In this document: positions 34,637-42,280 of the stretch, in pieces
How the letters are laid out: each line of letters begins with the position of its first letter
Numbering within the stretch: the stretch's first letter is position 1
Assembly (NCBI RefSeq): GCF_034932105.1
Contig: NZ_JAYGIG010000122.1
Location: forward strand, 10,809-74,808
Direction: 5' to 3'
Source of the DNA: Leptothoe sp034932105
Lineage (GTDB): Bacteria; Cyanobacteriota; Cyanobacteriia; Phormidesmidales; Phormidesmidaceae
DNA: 64,000 nucleotides
Notes under the pieces: model-generated
The model's input: only the letters and a program-made list of their open reading frames with translations
What the model was told of the DNA's origin: nothing
The model's database searches: none
Made by a program: the position numbers and the translations under genes

Positions 34637-35320
34637 TCAATCCTCAACTACACAACACGTTGAAGTGTCTGCTAAAGGGGCAACAGCATCTGCGTGTGTA
34701 GCCAAACTCACAACACTTGCAAATGGTACTGACTCAATTGGTGACAAAACTAAGCTCTTAAACTTGTCCCAAGGAAATTTTGTTCCCGGATCAGTACGGC
34801 GATTTGGATCGAGTTTTGCGTGAGACACTACATGATGCAAATTCGGATATTTAGCCCAACAATAACGAACAATATCAGCCGTTGCTTTGACTTGCCAATC
34901 TGAGAAAGGGTCATTTATTTGAGTGTTGACAACTTCAATGCCAAGAGACCAATGATTGACTCTAGTTTTTCCACTATTGACATCAGGATGAGACTTATCG
35001 TTTCTGACATGCCATGCAGCAAGCGTTTCTGGGGCACATGCCCAAACTAAGCTACCGTGCTGAGGTTCATTTTCATCTGGAACAAGCCAGTGAAAACTAG
35101 CTTTGCCATCTTTCATAACCGAAACTGCACCTTCGGAACTAGCACCTGCCGTTGCGTGAATTATGACAGCTCTGATGCCATTAATTGGGTGTACGTCGCG
35201 CTGGCTCGTACATCCTTCCCAATATGCTTTTATGCCAGGATACCAAGTTTCAGGAATTGAAACATCGGTCGGGCGACCATCAGACGGAAGATCAAATTGG
35301 TATGTTTTTGGTTCAGTCAT
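34637..35320 (-). CDS. N-acetylmuramoyl-L-alanine amidase, Amidase_2/T7-lysozyme type (integron cassette gene)
   Basis: A 227-residue zinc amidase. Zinc-ligand candidates are His in AVIIHATAG (about residue 54) and His in HHVVSHAKLDPNRRTDPG (about residue 171), with Asp in RTDPG. ASFHWLVP and NHWSLGIEVVN are other Amidase_2 landmarks. There is no signal peptide, as in phage endolysins needing a holin. It is the first cassette after the integrase-side core site at 35403. It shares the cassette with a holin-like gene, suggesting a phage-derived lysis pair or a bacteriocin-like system. Confidence 0.88.
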   Translation of the reverse strand: MTEPKTYQFDLPSDGRPTDVSIPETWYPGIKAYWEGCTSQRDVHPINGIRAVIIHATAGASSEGAVSVMKDGKASFHWLVPDENEPQHGSLVWACAPETLAAWHVRNDKSHPDVNSGKTRVNHWSLGIEVVNTQINDPFSDWQVKATADIVRYCWAKYPNLHHVVSHAKLDPNRRTDPGTKFPWDKFKSLVLSPIESVPFASVVSLATHADAVAPLADTSTCCVVED

Positions 35321-35402
35321 TTATCGTTCCTTTCATGGAAAATACTTTGAGAATTCAACACGGACAGAAAAGCCTGAAGTACATCTCGACCGAGATCTAG
35401 CG

Positions 35403-35409
35403 GTCTAAC
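35403..35409 (-). other. Integrase-proximal recombination core (probable attI crossover point)
   Basis: GTCTAAC on the plus strand reads GTTAGAC on the minus strand, a perfect GTTRRRY core. It lies between the amidase cassette and the intI remnant. No folded attC arms flank it on the right, as expected for attI. The crossover would be between G and TT. Confidence 0.65.
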
Positions 35410-35416
35410 AACTTAT

Positions 35417-35583
35417 TATACTGAAACTTTCCGTATATCTACCCCACACAAGGTAAATACCCCGAAACTTTCCATGTATCTACCCCATAGAGCAGATTAT
35501 ACCGAAAGTTTCCGTATAATATCCCGCTCAGGTGTGTTACCCCGAAACTTTCCGTATAAATTCAGCATCCTATACGGAGATTG
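35417..35583. repeat. Array A: four tandem repeats with 40-41 bp period beside intI
   Basis: The core GAAACTTTCC (GAAAGTTTCC in the third unit) recurs at 35423, 35464, 35504 and 35544, with CGTATA or CATGTAT following and CTACCCC in the first two. The periods are 41, 40 and 40 bp. The array fills the gap between the attI-like core and the integrase start. A similar array with the same period lies at 62712-62855. Conserved parts are too short and spacers too small for CRISPR. Confidence 0.8.
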
Positions 35584-35629
35584 CCGTGTGATATTAAGGA
35601 CATTCCTGAAATCCGTTACTTGATTTGTC

Positions 35630-35944
35630 ATGTCCTCTCAACCCAAATTGCTTGATCAAGTTCGGGACGTGCTGCGGTTGAGGCACTATTCTTACGAAAC
35701 GGAAAAAAGTTATATCCATTGGGTCAAGCGCTTCATTGGCTTTCATCAAATGAAACCGCCTCGGGAGATGGGCGCTGCTGAAGTGGAAGCATTTTTGACT
35801 CATTTAGCAGTGCAGAAAAATGTCGCGCCTTCAACCCAAAATCAAGCGCTGAGCGCTTTGATATTTTTGTACCGTGAGGTCGATCAGCGTGATACCGCTT
35901 GGGGCTTGAACGCGGTTCGAGCCAAAACCACTGAAGTGAATTGA
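35630..35944 (+). pseudogene. intI: Integron integrase intI, N-terminal fragment
   Basis: The first 100 residues match integron-type tyrosine recombinases: LRLRHYSYETEKSYIHWVKRFIGFH, then AAEVEAFLTHLAVQKNVAPSTQNQALSALIFLYREV. This is the N-terminal SAM-like DNA-binding domain. The frame stops at 35942-35944, just where ISAzo13-like transposase sequence begins. The catalytic domain (R-H-R-Y) is missing, so the gene should be inactive. It is divergent from the cassettes, the standard intI-attI-cassette geometry. Normal length is about 320 residues. Confidence 0.9.
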
Positions 35945-36576
35945 TTGGTCAGTTGGATCGAGATGGAGAACTCTACACTCAAGAGCCCATTGAGGGGTTT
36001 GACCATGATTGGGCAACGCTGGCAACCGGGGTGGCCATTCCCCACGGGTTATACGACATGACCGCTAACGTGGGCTACATCCAGATTGGCATCAGCCGCG
36101 ATACCAGCGAGTTTGCCTGCGATTCGATTCGCTATTCGTGGAACACCTATGGCAAGATTCGTTATCCCCTGGCTGACTCGATTTTGCTCTTGTGTGACGG
36201 TGCCGGCAGCAATCGCTCACGCTATTACATCTTCAAGCAGGACTTACAGGCGTTGGTCAACGAGTTAGGCATCGAAATTCGCATCGCTCACTATCCGCCC
36301 TACACCTCCAAGTACAATCCCATTGAGCATCGCTTGTTTCCTCATCGCGCGCGCGGGTGTCAGGGAGTAATTTTTGATAGTGTCCAGACCGTACAACAAC
36401 TAATGGCAACGGCAACCACGCGCACAGGACTGAATGTGTTTACGACCATCCTCGATAAGACCTATCAAACGGGGCGAAAAGTGGCTGAAGGCTTCAAATC
36501 CAACATGAAAATTGTCTTTGATGATTTCTTGCCCCAATGGAATTACACCGCAAAACCAGAATTACAGGTTATTTAA
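35941..36576 (+). pseudogene. ISAzo13-family transposase, 3' remnant
   Basis: A 211-residue frame corresponds to the C-terminal half of ISAzo13-like transposases: VPIPHGLYD-like VAIPHGLYDMTANVGYIQIG, LLLCDGAGSNRSRYYIFKQDLQALVNELGIEIRIAHYPPYTSKYNPIEHRLFPH, and TYQTGRKVAEGFKSNMKIVFDDFLPQWNY. The N-terminal half is absent, replaced by intI sequence in another frame. The element is therefore a decayed insertion that removed the 3' two-thirds of intI. I did not identify its terminal repeats. Confidence 0.87.
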
Positions 36577-36652
36577 TCCACGATCCTTAGTGACATCGTC
36601 TTCAGCGTCAATCAGCTCATTTCGCAAATAGAAGCTTAATTTTTAACCAGCC

Positions 36653-37462
36653 CTAACTTGAAGCAAACTGACCCATAAAAAAGCGTAGCTGCTGTTGGGT
36701 TTGCCAAATATAATCGGTGGGGTTCCACAATTCTCGCAGACCAAAGTCGATCAGCTGGGCGGGCACTAAATGGTCGCGTCGTTCCACCTGCATCATTTGT
36801 TCTAGGACCCAAGGATCGCGAGAATATTCAGGATGACCTGAGAAAACCAAAATATGGCTGCCCAGTATCCAACCTAAATGTTCCGTGACGCCACTAGTAC
36901 CCAAGGATATAGCCCCAGGCGGCAGTTTAGTCACCCCATCATTGTGGTGAACATGGATGTTGTAGGCCGAACGCTCTGTCCTAAAATACTCTTGTGCTGA
37001 CGGGGTGAGCTGTAGGGTAACAACAGATAATTCGGTGCCGGTGGGACTCTTCTCCACGTTACCCCCCAAGGCTTGGGCAACAATTTGAGGAGCAAAGGAG
37101 AAACCCGATAAACGGATCTGTTGTTGGTGATAGGTTTGAATCACATCCCGGAGATGCACCACCCAGTCATCCAAATCGTAGGCGGCATTCGCAGAACCCG
37201 AGATAACAATGCCATCTAGCTCCGATAGTTCCCCTGCACTAGGGTAATGAAATTTGCGAGGCTCATATTTGACCAGCTCTACGCCGTCCAGCTCCACTCC
37301 CCCTAAGTCTTCTGGCAGACTTTTATCCCGGACATCCGCAAACAGCTGCTGATGCATGTCATAAAAACCGTCGGGGTAGCGGTCTAAAATTTGGGGCGCC
37401 CACCAGCGGAGATCGTCGGTGCCGACATCAAAGCTGGCTAGGCGCAGGGTACGGGATGGCAT
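36653..37462 (-). CDS. Class I glutamine amidotransferase-like protein with Cys-to-Ser change
   Basis: A 269-residue protein of the GMP-synthase/PuuD-like amidotransferase fold. LDGIVISGSANAAYD and VFSGHPEYSRD are in place. The nucleophile elbow reads LSGFSFAPQIVAQALGG, with Ser where family members have Cys (G-x-C-x-G-x-Q), and Gly-His replaced by Ala-Pro. It may be catalytically dead or use Ser. It is the last gene of a tight minus-strand run, 6 bp after a PhyH gene. A role in gamma-glutamyl amide hydrolysis, as for PuuD, is only suggested by the ligase genes nearby. Confidence 0.8.
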   Translation of the reverse strand: MPSRTLRLASFDVGTDDLRWWAPQILDRYPDGFYDMHQQLFADVRDKSLPEDLGGVELDGVELVKYEPRKFHYPSAGELSELDGIVISGSANAAYDLDDWVVHLRDVIQTYHQQQIRLSGFSFAPQIVAQALGGNVEKSPTGTELSVVTLQLTPSAQEYFRTERSAYNIHVHHNDGVTKLPPGAISLGTSGVTEHLGWILGSHILVFSGHPEYSRDPWVLEQMMQVERRDHLVPAQLIDFGLRELWNPTDYIWQTQQQLRFFMGQFASS

Positions 37463-37468
37463 AATGCT

Positions 37469-38383
37469 TTAAGCCAAGGCATCTGAACAATAGTCGGCTA
37501 AAAATGGGGTACGGTAGCCATTTTGGGACCACAGAATGGGGTAATAACTTTCATCCAGGTCTAAACTGTCTTGGCGGCGATAGCGTTCGAAGATATACCC
37601 TTGGCCTACCCCAGGCAGTTGAAATTTGGTATGGCCAGCTAGGGAGCTAATGGCCAGACTCCGACGGGTTTTGGTTTGGCTGGGATTGTGCCCAGACCCA
37701 CGCCAGAGATTGCCATGGAGAAAAACAGCACTGCCCGGCGGTAAGACGATGGGGACAATCTGGGGAGATTCTACCCCCGCTTCACTGGCCGCTTGCCACA
37801 GGGGGGCACGGTAGTCCTCTGGGGGGGCGTGGAGAAAACGCATCTGATCGGTAGAGTCCCAGAAGTGAGAACCCGGCACGATTTCTAAGGAGCCAGTCTT
37901 GAGGGCAACATCACTGAGGGCAATCCAGCAGGTGACAATGGCCGGTGGGGCCAGGCTGGAGGTGTAGGTATTGTTGCGATGGAAGTATACTGGCGGAGCA
38001 TCGGGGGGTTTGATCCAACAGGTGTCCAGCCCATAGCGGGCTGAGGTCCAGCCCATGAGGGTGGCGTTGATTTGGGCGATTTTGGCAGAGAGGGTGAAGC
38101 TGGCTAGGGTGCGATCGCAACGCCACAATCCTGTCATCTGCTGGGTGGCATTGGGCTGACTCAGCCCCGGACGACCGTACCACTCATCGGGGTAAATGCC
38201 CGTTTCAAACTGGGTGTTAAACAGGGGGTCAAAGCGGTCGCTAATGAGGTCAATTTGCTCAGGCGTCAACAGATTGTCAACGATCAAATAGCCATGCTGG
38301 TGAAACAGTTGGACTTGGTCTGGAGTAATGTCTAGGGCAGACAGTTGGGCTAGGGTAGCTGGTCCGACAGATGAGTTTTTCAT
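37469..38383 (-). CDS. Phytanoyl-CoA dioxygenase (PhyH)-family protein 1
   Basis: A 304-residue Fe(II)/2-oxoglutarate oxygenase-like protein. N-terminal QVQLFHQHGYLIVDNLLTPEQIDLI is typical. The metal-binding motif H-x-D is altered: the equivalent segment reads PPVYFHRNNTYTSS, with His-x-Asn. The distal His is in FLHGNLWRGSGHNPS. The change may affect activity. It overlaps the next PhyH gene by 4 bp. Three PhyH paralogues occur in this cluster. Confidence 0.85.
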   Translation of the reverse strand: MKNSSVGPATLAQLSALDITPDQVQLFHQHGYLIVDNLLTPEQIDLISDRFDPLFNTQFETGIYPDEWYGRPGLSQPNATQQMTGLWRCDRTLASFTLSAKIAQINATLMGWTSARYGLDTCWIKPPDAPPVYFHRNNTYTSSLAPPAIVTCWIALSDVALKTGSLEIVPGSHFWDSTDQMRFLHAPPEDYRAPLWQAASEAGVESPQIVPIVLPPGSAVFLHGNLWRGSGHNPSQTKTRRSLAISSLAGHTKFQLPGVGQGYIFERYRRQDSLDLDESYYPILWSQNGYRTPFLADYCSDALA

Positions 38384-39282
38384 GGTGTGTGGTCCAAAAA
38401 GGGAGTACGGTAGCCGTCTTCGCGCCAGACAATAGGAAAAAAGCTTTCGTCCATGGTGTTGTCACCCTGGCGGCGATACTTGCCTGCAATATAGCCACCG
38501 GGCACATAGGAACCACAGGGTTGAAATTCTGCATTGGCCGGAACGTAAGCCAGTACCATGCTACGGCGGACGACATCCATCGTGTTTTTGCCAGAACCGT
38601 GCCAGGTATTGCCATGGTGAAAAACACCACCACCAGGCGGAATATTCAGCTGGACAACATCCGGCTGGTCGACGCCAACGGCCTGGGCTGCCTGCTCCAT
38701 TTCGGAACGATAACTTTTGTTCTGGTTATGAAATTCAGGGACGGCGGTCGACAGTTCCCATTGGTGGGAGCCCCGCGCATATTCGATGGTGCTAGCTCCG
38801 GCCACGGCATGGCTGAGGGCAATCCAACAGGTGACCACACTGGGGGGGGTGTGGTAGTTGATGTACATGGAGTCTTGGTGCAGGGTGGTTTCCTTGGCCC
38901 CACCGGGCTTTTGCCAAATGCCGTCGGCGAGCAGGCGGGCGCCATGCCAGCCCTCCAGGGTGGCGGCCATGTGGCCAATGGCGGGGGACATCATGGCGGA
39001 GAAGAGGGTGCGATCGCACTTCCACACCCCGGTCATTTGACCAGCGGCCCCCGGCTTACCCAAATAGGGATTCCAATGCCACTCATCGGGATATATCCCC
39101 GTCTCAAAGTCTCCGGCAAACAGCGGATCAAATCGGGCCACTAAACGCTCCACCAAATCAGGGGGCAGAAGATCCTCCACCACCAGAAACCCATCCCTGT
39201 GAAACTGTTCAATTTGCCCAGTAGTCAAGGGCTCTTTTGCTATTGTCTGCATCAAAGCCTCCTTTGAGGAGCGACAATTCAA
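38380..39282 (-). CDS. Phytanoyl-CoA dioxygenase (PhyH)-family protein 2
   Basis: A 300-residue paralogue of its neighbour. The iron-binding H-x-D is intact (TTLHQDSMYINYHTPPSVVTCW), as is the distal His in VFHHGNTWHGSGKNTMD and an Arg after it for 2-oxoglutarate. The N-terminal TGQIEQFHRDGFLVVEDLLPPDLVERL is shared by the family. Likely hydroxylates a small molecule; substrate unknown. It is translationally coupled to the downstream paralogue (ATGA overlap type). Confidence 0.88.
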   Translation of the reverse strand: MNCRSSKEALMQTIAKEPLTTGQIEQFHRDGFLVVEDLLPPDLVERLVARFDPLFAGDFETGIYPDEWHWNPYLGKPGAAGQMTGVWKCDRTLFSAMMSPAIGHMAATLEGWHGARLLADGIWQKPGGAKETTLHQDSMYINYHTPPSVVTCWIALSHAVAGASTIEYARGSHQWELSTAVPEFHNQNKSYRSEMEQAAQAVGVDQPDVVQLNIPPGGGVFHHGNTWHGSGKNTMDVVRRSMVLAYVPANAEFQPCGSYVPGGYIAGKYRRQGDNTMDESFFPIVWREDGYRTPFLDHTP

Positions 39283-39438
39283 CTCGATACTAATACATAA
39301 ATCGCTAAACTACCTTCCCGTTGCCCTGGCAACGGAGGGAGACGCTACCCACAAATCCACTCCATCGATATTTAAAAGTACAAACTAATACCCTATCCCA
39401 GGAGGGGAGAGGCAACGGGGTGGGTTAACCGAATTTAA

Positions 39439-40779
39439 CTAATAGATCTCCAAATACTCGGCCACTTCCCAATTCGTAATATGGTCATGGAATCGAGCTA
39501 GCTCAAACGCTTTCACCGTTGAGAACAGCTGACAAAATTCTTCTCCCAATAAAGCTTGCATGGCTCCATCTGCCGCCAGGGCATCCAGGGCAGCATCCAG
39601 GGTCTTGGGGAAAGGCTTTAGACTTGGATCATCTTCACTGGGTCCATCCACCATGGGTTGTAGTACCAGATTGTCCTTCAGGCCTAACAAGCCTGCGGCT
39701 AGGGTCGCCGCCGCACTCAGGTAAGGATTACTCAACCCCGAAGCGGCCCGCATTTCCAGGTGGGTTTGATCATCCTTGGTGGCCTTCATGCGGACCATCG
39801 CAGTGCGGTCTTCAATGCCCCAGCTGATGTTAGAGGGGGCAAAGGTGTGGGGCTTTAACCGGCGGTAACAGTTGGGGGTGGGGCCAATCAGGGGCAACAT
39901 GGCGGGTGCATGGGTCAAAATACCTTGGGTAAAGGACTTGGCCACCGCAGACAGGCCATCGACATCGCTGGGGTCAAGAAAGGCATTGGTGCCGTCAGGA
40001 TGCCAAAGACTAATGTGAAAATGGCAGCAACAGCCCGCCATGCCAGCAAAGGGTTTGGACATAAAACTGGCTTGGTAGCCCAGATGATGGGCAATCTCTT
40101 TGACTGCGTTTTTAAAGGTGAAGGCCTTATCCGCCCCCTTAATCCCCATACCGGGGCCAAAATTAATTTCAAACTGGGACGGGGCATATTCACAGTTATG
40201 GGTAATCACATCAATCCCCGCTGCCTGCAGGTAATCCAGCATTTGGGTGACTTCGGGGACGTACTGATTACGAATGTGGTTAAAAATATGGAGACCGTCG
40301 AAAAGGGGCTGATGGGTTTCGGCATCTAGCAGATAGAACTCAAATTCGTGGCCCATCATGACCTCAAATCCCATTTGTTGGGCTAGGTCCAACAGGGATT
40401 GAAGCACATAGCGGGGGGCTCCCTGAATCGGCTCGGTCGCGCTCCAGTAGGCGTCGCATACGACTTTGACGGTGCTGTCCATCCAGGGCACTGGGGTACA
40501 GCTCTCGATGTCAGGAAACAACGTCATATCACAGTACTTACGTTCTTCGTGATAGCCGGAGCCGGAGACAACGGAAGATGCGGTGTCGAGGGCGAGGGTA
40601 CCACCGTAGAAGTTGAGGCCTTTGCGGGCGTAGCCTTCGACCTTGTTGATGGGGATGACTTTTAGGCGGGAGACGCCGTGCAGGTCGGGGAGTTCGAAGC
40701 GGACGTATTTGACGCCTTGTTCTTGTAGGGTTTTGACCCAGGCGGAGACGGCTTCAGAACTAGGGGGAATGTGGCTCAT
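39439..40779 (-). CDS. Glutamine synthetase-like ligase 1 (GlnT/PuuA-type)
   Basis: A 446-residue member of the GlnA superfamily that probably joins glutamate to an amine rather than ammonia. Active-site landmarks: GHEFEFYLL, NCEYAPSQFEINFGPG, CCCHFHISLW, NCYRRLKPHTFAPSNISWGIEDRTAMVR and HLEMRAASGLSNPYL. ATG 40779 is preceded by AGGAG at 8 nt; the ATG at 40797 has no such site. It lies upstream of the PhyH/amidotransferase run (156-bp gap). Confidence 0.88.
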   Translation of the reverse strand: MSHIPPSSEAVSAWVKTLQEQGVKYVRFELPDLHGVSRLKVIPINKVEGYARKGLNFYGGTLALDTASSVVSGSGYHEERKYCDMTLFPDIESCTPVPWMDSTVKVVCDAYWSATEPIQGAPRYVLQSLLDLAQQMGFEVMMGHEFEFYLLDAETHQPLFDGLHIFNHIRNQYVPEVTQMLDYLQAAGIDVITHNCEYAPSQFEINFGPGMGIKGADKAFTFKNAVKEIAHHLGYQASFMSKPFAGMAGCCCHFHISLWHPDGTNAFLDPSDVDGLSAVAKSFTQGILTHAPAMLPLIGPTPNCYRRLKPHTFAPSNISWGIEDRTAMVRMKATKDDQTHLEMRAASGLSNPYLSAAATLAAGLLGLKDNLVLQPMVDGPSEDDPSLKPFPKTLDAALDALAADGAMQALLGEEFCQLFSTVKAFELARFHDHITNWEVAEYLEIY

Positions 40780-40886
40780 GAAGAGGGCTCCTAACATTTT
40801 TGTTCTTTATAATGTCGCGAAGATGGGAATTAGGTGCTGTATATGGGAGGACAGAATTAGATTTGGGCAGGTAATTATTGCGCTGT

Positions 40887-41762
40887 TTATCTTGCGACAT
40901 CTACCGGAGAGCCATTATCCCAGCCAGAAATCTTAAACCCATTTTGGCTCACGACTTGTTCCACATCAGAACGAAATTCTGCCCTTAAAAATAGGGCTAA
41001 CCCTCCCTGGGTAGTTTGCTGGGGCCGATGCAGCGACTGACTTAGGGCGTCCGGTGGTTGAAAATGTAATCCCTGCCAGCCAAATTGGGGATAGGTGTCG
41101 AGGAGGGTATAGAGGGTGTTGGCATTTTGCTGCACGGCTCCGATCAGCAGGTTAAAATGGCCGACGCTCCAGTCGGTGGTTGGGCTAGATATTGGTTTTG
41201 ATTGTAAATAGGAAATCAGGGTGTGGGGTGTGGGGTTAGTGCCCCAAAAATAGCTGGTGTGGGAATTGAGGAGGGGGATGGCCTGCCAGGTGGGATAGCC
41301 GTGGCAGAGGCTCCATAGGGTGGATAGACCATCTTGCCAGGTGGATAGTTGGGGCGGAGATAGTTGTAGGGGGATCAGGCAGAATTTTTCTTGGCTTAAG
41401 GTTTGGGTGGCGTGGATGAGACCGGTGATGGCGGTGCCGCAGCTAGAAGGATCGGCCTGGGTGGGGATTTGGTCATAGTGGGGACCTTGGAGAGAGTGGG
41501 CGTTTGGGGGTAGCCACTCCCTCGGGTTGCCTTGATTGGGGAGAGTGGTTGAGGCTGCGATCGCAACCTCAACAGCGGTCACCGTCAACCCACCATAGGC
41601 TTGTAGCAGTAGGGATATCCAATAGGGACCACAGAGATTATCCGGCTGTTGATTGTTCCCCTGGTGAACCCTTAATAGGGGATCCAGATAGGGCAATAGG
41701 GTGAAGCTGATGGGTATGGTTGAACCTGGGGGGAATGTCATCGTAATTATAGAAAAAAGCAC
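40887..41762 (-). CDS. Hypothetical protein with possible cysteine-peptidase-like residues
   Basis: A 291-residue soluble protein. NLCGPYWISLLLQAYGG (about residues 42-58), WSVGHFNLLIGAVQ (about 201-214) and LLDTYPQFGW (about 220-229) place a Cys, a His and an Asp in the order used by papain-like peptidases. The overall sequence resembles cyanobacterial DUF6885-type proteins, but I am not certain. Pro/Gln-rich segments lie between. It could trim a peptide or amide; this is speculation. It faces no partner with clear peptide features. Confidence 0.6.
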   Translation of the reverse strand: MLFSIITMTFPPGSTIPISFTLLPYLDPLLRVHQGNNQQPDNLCGPYWISLLLQAYGGLTVTAVEVAIAASTTLPNQGNPREWLPPNAHSLQGPHYDQIPTQADPSSCGTAITGLIHATQTLSQEKFCLIPLQLSPPQLSTWQDGLSTLWSLCHGYPTWQAIPLLNSHTSYFWGTNPTPHTLISYLQSKPISSPTTDWSVGHFNLLIGAVQQNANTLYTLLDTYPQFGWQGLHFQPPDALSQSLHRPQQTTQGGLALFLRAEFRSDVEQVVSQNGFKISGWDNGSPVDVAR

Positions 41763-41788
41763 TGTCCTCCTAAAGAAGCACAGTGCTT
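41752..41788 (-). terminator. Terminator of the amt operon
   Basis: On the minus strand, AAGCACTGT pairs with ACAGTGCTT across a 14-nt loop and is followed by TTTTTTC. It lies 43 bp after the stop codon of the 41831 gene. Confidence 0.88.
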
Positions 41789-41830
41789 GGACTACCTGTC
41801 CAGTATGTTGCAGAAGCTGAGTCTGAGACC

Positions 41831-42271
41831 CTAGCGCTGATGAGGGCCAAAATTACGGTAAGACCGCTTTCGGCGTTGGGATTTTCCCCGGCGTAAGTTG
41901 GGCAAACCAATGCCGGTCATCCCCAATAGAGCCAAGGGCAAAGCCTGTCTAGACGACTCGGCTAGCCTTGTTTTAGGAGTTTCTTCGGCAGATTGTCTGC
42001 TCTGGTTGGTGTGCTGCAGCTGATCAGCCGCCACCCACGACAGCAATCCAATCACAATAAAACTGCTCAAACGGTTGAGAGATTTGTCCACGGTCGGTAA
42101 TTCATGGTGCTTCGAATAGGTGGCGAAAAGAAACCAGAAAAAGAGACCGACAGAGACCAATAGGGCAATGGCATTGATAGCTGGGGTGTGGGCAAAAGTA
42201 TAAATTGCCCCTCCCGTAGGACCATCAACCGCACCATTAAACTCTTCTATCGTTGAAAATGGACTTGGCAT
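41831..42271 (-). CDS. Small membrane protein co-transcribed with amt
   Basis: A 146-residue protein with two hydrophobic segments: AINAIALLVSVGLFFWFLFATY (about residues 31-52) and LSSFIVIGLLSWVAADQL (about 67-84). A polar linker and an LPLALLGMTGIGLPNLRRGKSQRRKRSYRNFG tail follow. The tail has the PEP-CTERM-like order of short hydrophobic stretch then basic cluster. Its start lies 9 bp after the amt stop. Function unknown; context suggests accessory role to the ammonium transporter. Confidence 0.72.
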   Translation of the reverse strand: MPSPFSTIEEFNGAVDGPTGGAIYTFAHTPAINAIALLVSVGLFFWFLFATYSKHHELPTVDKSLNRLSSFIVIGLLSWVAADQLQHTNQSRQSAEETPKTRLAESSRQALPLALLGMTGIGLPNLRRGKSQRRKRSYRNFGPHQR

Positions 42272-42280
42272 GGAGACTCC

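Noticed and set aside
35417..35583. CRISPR array
   Set aside because: Conserved parts are only 10-25 bp, imperfect, and spacers would be under 20 bp; no cas genes are nearby. Same argument applies to 62712-62855.
38371..39144. Plus-strand ORF of 257 residues
   Set aside because: Antisense shadow of the second PhyH gene, whose iron-binding motif is evident.
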